Source: Desulfobacterales bacterium (GTDB taxonomy: Bacteria; Desulfobacterota; Desulfobacteria; Desulfobacterales; C00003060). Taken from it: a stretch of DNA of 7,873 bases. Each line of letters begins with the position of its first letter. Positions within the stretch are counted from its first letter, which is position 1. The stretch is taken from NCBI GenBank assembly GCA_030613145.1, contig JAUWMM010000070.1, positions 1 through 7,873 of the forward strand. The letters run 5' to 3'. Under the pieces are notes generated by a model, which made no database searches, had not been told where the DNA came from, and saw nothing but the letters and a program-made list of their open reading frames with translations. The translations under genes were made by a program, and so were the position numbers. Below are positions 6,063-7,873 of the stretch, piece by piece.

Positions 6063-6356
6063 GTGCGGGCTTGGCGCTCGTCAAATATTGATATTCCTCT
6101 ATCGGGTGCGGAATATTTTGCGATAGACATTGACACAATGAAGAGTGCAAGCAAGGAAAAAACTCTTTCCCGGGCGGATCATCTGCTATCTGGCCGTGCA
6201 CAAGCTGATGATCAGCGTGCCGATGTTGCTTGCGAACTGAATTTACCCCTTCAGCAGTGAGCAAATAGGCTGGTTCGTGGCCGCATGGATTGCCTTGGAA
6301 ACAGGAAAATGATATGTTTGGTTTCGAATAGGCAAAAATCCAACCAGGAAGAGTAA
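6063..6356 (+). pseudogene. Degraded C-terminal part of a REP-associated tyrosine transposase (Y1/IS200-like)
   Basis: Homology is spread over three frames, which shows decay by small indels. Frame A (codons from 6063) gives 'AEYFAIDIDTMKSASKEK' and 'TLSRA' up to 6176. A shift to the frame at 6175 gives 'RIICYLAVHKLMIS' (to 6216). The first frame resumes with 'ADVACELNL' (6219-6245). A third frame gives 'PSAVSK' (6248-6265). The first frame then gives 'RLVRGRMDCLGNRK' and runs to TAA at 6354-6356. Joined, this is the DnaA-like helix-turn-helix tail of REP-associated transposases: 'A-R-x-x-x-C-Y-x-A-V-x-x-L-x-[MI]-S-x-x-x-[VL]-A-x-x-L-x-[LI]-x-x-[SP]-[AT]-V-S-K'. Just upstream, 'NIDI' and 'LYRV' in neighbouring frames fit the helix preceding this region. 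The catalytic HUH/Y1 domain is absent. It cannot make a functional protein. The left limit is approximate. Confidence 0.7.
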
Positions 6357-6377
6357 TCAGAGGAGCGGAGGTGTATA

Positions 6378-6467
6378 ATGGCTAAGAAAACCATCATCCA
6401 TTTAAGCGATTTACACATTGGACTCAGACAAAAAGAAAGCAGACAGACCAGAAGGGAGGAGGTTTGA
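6378..6467 (+). pseudogene. Truncated N-terminus of a calcineurin-like metallophosphoesterase (29 aa)
   Basis: ATG 6378 to TGA 6465-6467 encodes a peptide beginning 'MAKKTIIHLSDLHIG'. This is the first strand and motif I (D-x-H; Asp11, His13) of metallophosphoesterases, where the pair binds the dinuclear metal centre. Real family members are usually 200 residues or more and need four further motifs, so this fragment cannot be an enzyme. A good GGAGG site (6367-6371) lies 6 nt before the ATG, meaning the translation start has survived. Nothing after 6467 continues the family in any plus frame; instead the minus-strand gene ends at 6475. A deletion or rearrangement breakpoint therefore lies near 6420-6470. 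It begins 22 nt after the transposase remnant ends. Confidence 0.65.
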
Positions 6468-6474
6468 CAGATGC

Positions 6475-7767
6475 TCAACAACTCTCTCCGGGTGGTAATT
6501 GATCCAACAGAGACGTAATTACATTGTCTGCATATTTAACCACAAGATCCGCCGCGTCATCAGAAATCTTTTTGCCTCTCTGAGCATTAACCTCCTTTTT
6601 TAACGCTTCAAGCTTATCTACCGCGGCACAGATGTTTTCTTTATCAACCGACTTTTCAGCATTTTCTACTTTTGCTAAAAGACTGCTTTGAAGTGCTTGC
6701 TCTATCACCCCTTCGGTTACAAGAGTTTCTACAACTCCCGTTAATCCGCTCAAGGTATCAATACAGCCATCACTATCAGCGTCAAAACCGCTTGAATCTT
6801 GACACGGACATGCATCTCGCTCATGTGGAATTCCATCATTGTCTACATCGAGGAGGGCAACAAGAAATATCTCTGTGGCCTTACCTCTACCCTGTACCCA
6901 GGCTATGCTGCTTTTGCAGGCAACGCTATTTCCACTGATGCAGGGATAACTATCCTCAAAGTCATTATCGGTAATCTGCTCATAGCTTCTTGAGTAGTTG
7001 TTATAGACAACAATCTCCCTGTCGCTGCCGTCGTGTCGGGTTAGGACCGTCAGGCCTCCATCGGTTTGGAGACTGTCCGGCCAGACATAGCCTTCAGGGG
7101 CGGCTTCTGGCGCGGGATTTTCGCTGGTTAGGTCAAACATAAAGAGAGCAGCGGCTCCGTTTCCGTCGCTCTGTACCCAGATGACGGTTTCGCTATTAAT
7201 TCGAGGGGAACTACTGTCTAAGGTATTATCAGAGATCGGATTAGGACCGCTTAGGTTTTTCGCGTCGTATAGCATGATCTCGCCTGGCTCAACAGTATGT
7301 GCAACCCGCTGTGAGGTCCAGACTACCCGCCCCGCAGCAATTCGCGGAGAATAGTTATCCTTACTATCATTGTTGGAGATCATGCTACCACCTGGCAGGT
7401 TTTCTCCTATCTTATAGAGAAAAACCTGGTTGCTACGGCTAGTGTCGTGCTTCTGCCAGACCACATAATCCCCGTCAGTCTGGGGTGAGATGTCATCATA
7501 GTCATCATCAGTAAGCTGAATCACCACTTTGTTATCTATATCAATATAGAAGATCTCCCAGTCGCTTGATCCCGATGTTGCTATCTCAAGCCCGCCACGT
7601 CCTTGCCAGACTAAATAATTACCCTTGATCTGGGGAAAGTTGTTATGAGAAATGCTTGTGACGTTTCCGGTATTCCAGATCTCAGTGGAATCAGCCTGAA
7701 GGCTCCTGCCAGATGTCAAGGAGACAACTACTGCCATTAATAACAAGACAACTAATCTTGATTTCAT
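6475..7767 (-). CDS. Secreted TolB-like beta-propeller protein with TSP3 calcium-binding and FIMAH-like C-terminal regions, 430 aa
   Basis: A Sec signal peptide is clear: 'MKSRLVVLLLMAVVVSLTSG', with likely cleavage near Ala25. Residues 35-300 carry repeats of about 45-50 aa with the theme 'I-[ST]-x-N-x-x-x-[DN]-x-x-P-x-I-x-G-x-x-V-x-W', at about 38-54, 85-104, 130-150, 178-198 and 265-291. A degenerate copy at about 225-245 makes up to six blades of a TolB/WD40-like propeller. Residues 307-337 are Asp-rich ('DVDNDGIPHERDACP', 'DADSDGCID'), a thrombospondin type 3 calcium-binding stretch with paired cysteines. The tail (about 345-422: 'VDKLEALKKEVNAQRGKKIS', 'AADLVVKYADNVI') resembles the FIMAH helical domain found at the ends of exported bacterial proteins. 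Start support: GGGGAG at 7776-7781, 8 nt upstream. No catalytic motif is visible; a binding or surface-scaffold role is inferred. It is probably co-transcribed with the beta-helix-type gene upstream. Confidence 0.85.
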   Translation of the reverse strand: MKSRLVVLLLMAVVVSLTSGRSLQADSTEIWNTGNVTSISHNNFPQIKGNYLVWQGRGGLEIATSGSSDWEIFYIDIDNKVVIQLTDDDYDDISPQTDGDYVVWQKHDTSRSNQVFLYKIGENLPGGSMISNNDSKDNYSPRIAAGRVVWTSQRVAHTVEPGEIMLYDAKNLSGPNPISDNTLDSSSPRINSETVIWVQSDGNGAAALFMFDLTSENPAPEAAPEGYVWPDSLQTDGGLTVLTRHDGSDREIVVYNNYSRSYEQITDNDFEDSYPCISGNSVACKSSIAWVQGRGKATEIFLVALLDVDNDGIPHERDACPCQDSSGFDADSDGCIDTLSGLTGVVETLVTEGVIEQALQSSLLAKVENAEKSVDKENICAAVDKLEALKKEVNAQRGKKISDDAADLVVKYADNVITSLLDQLPPGESC

Positions 7768-7794
7768 AGCCTCAACTCCCCTTTTATAAGCTTT

Positions 7795-7821
7795 CCCATA
7801 AGGTTATTAGAATGTTATGGG
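7795..7821. repeat. Inverted repeat across the junction of the two secreted-protein genes
   Basis: CCCATAA (7795-7801) and TTATGGG (7815-7821) form an exact 7-bp stem with a 13-nt loop, spanning the stop of the upstream gene and the 39-bp gap. A second perfect stem, GTGCCT/AGGCAC (7826-7841, CCGT loop), lies within that gene's last codons. They could tune transcript stability or attenuate transcription between the genes. There is no T-run, so this is not a standard terminator. Confidence 0.4.
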
Positions 7822-7873
7822 ATCAGTGCCTCCGTAGGCACCCATATCATTCCCATCACTTCCCGCATTTATG
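7807..7873 (-). CDS. C-terminal end of a secreted beta-helix-type protein (partial)
   Basis: Read on the minus strand from the right edge, 21 sense codons end 'NDMGAYGGTDPITF' and then TAA (7809-7807), with a second TAA directly after. The 'D-x-G-A-Y-G-G' tail preceded by a Gly/Asp/Asn-rich stretch is a recurring end of right-handed parallel beta-helix and choice-of-anchor proteins exported by many environmental bacteria ('...R-x-D-M-G-A-Y-G-G-P'). The rest of the gene is outside the window, so domains and length are unknown. It stops 39 bp before the start of the propeller protein on the same strand, suggesting an operon of exported proteins. Confidence 0.62.
   Translation of the reverse strand, partial: INAGSDGNDMGAYGGTDPITF

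Noticed and set aside
5851..6264. Minus-strand open frame of 137 codons
   Set aside because: It overlaps the AsmA-type start region and runs antisense to the transposase remnant. Its His/Cys-rich composition is low in family-like motifs, so it reads as an antisense shadow.
6468..6518. Short plus-strand frame starting at ATG 6471 after a GGGAGGAGG-like stretch
   Set aside because: It gives only 15 codons, lies antisense within the end of the propeller gene, and has no recognisable content.
1..7873. A new defence or multi-gene system
   Set aside because: Apart from the ordinary toxin-antitoxin pair, no clustered nuclease, helicase, NTPase, reverse transcriptase or similar genes are present; the remaining intact genes look unrelated to each other.

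Overview
The window looks like chromosomal DNA of moderate GC from a Gram-negative, probably anaerobic bacterium. My best guess is Desulfobacterota (the former Deltaproteobacteria). That rests on the mix of families: a methylmalonyl-CoA mutase-type cobalamin domain, a stand-alone NifU/IscU-like scaffold with extra cysteines, an AsmA-family envelope protein, a YihY/BrkB membrane protein, a REP-associated transposase fossil, and a secreted beta-propeller protein with thrombospondin type 3 and FIMAH-like parts. No 16S or other marker gene is present, so the assignment is an inference.

Layout, left half. The last 30 codons of a cobalamin-binding (methylmalonyl-CoA mutase-type) protein run in from the left edge (1-95). 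A non-coding stretch with several inverted repeats follows (96-432), ending in a perfect 16-bp palindrome just before a two-gene toxin-antitoxin operon: an AbrB-fold antitoxin (433-699) and a PIN-domain ribonuclease toxin (696-1097), overlapping by 4 nt. Next is a NifU/IscU-type Fe-S scaffold gene (1226-1645). The gap after it (1646-2047) holds a 161-bp palindromic element (1741-1901) with 18-bp terminal inverted repeats and 5-bp flanking direct repeats. It looks like a small non-autonomous mobile element. A YihY/BrkB-family six-helix membrane protein with a C-terminal winged-helix-like extension follows (2048-3367).

Layout, right half. A convergent junction (3368-3521) contains a possible bidirectional terminator. 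An AsmA-family protein of 805 residues is on the minus strand (3522-5939); a strong Shine-Dalgarno site fixes its start. The region 5976-6467 is a gene graveyard on the plus strand. It holds the frameshift-riddled C-terminal part of a REP-associated (Y1/IS200-like) transposase (about 6063-6356), then the first 29 codons of a metallophosphoesterase with an intact ribosome-binding site (6378-6467). Two minus-strand genes for exported proteins close the window: a TolB-like propeller, TSP3 and FIMAH protein (6475-7767), and 39 bp upstream of it the last 22 codons of a protein with a beta-helix-type 'DMGAYGG' tail (7807-7873).

How it fits together. Only two pairs look like operons: the toxin-antitoxin pair, and the beta-helix/propeller pair of secreted proteins. 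The NifU-like, YihY and AsmA genes look like independent housekeeping or envelope genes separated by repeats and remnants. I found no convincing new multi-gene system. The most notable unlisted items are the palindromic mobile-element candidate, the transposase fossil, the truncated metallophosphoesterase and the two partial genes at the window edges.
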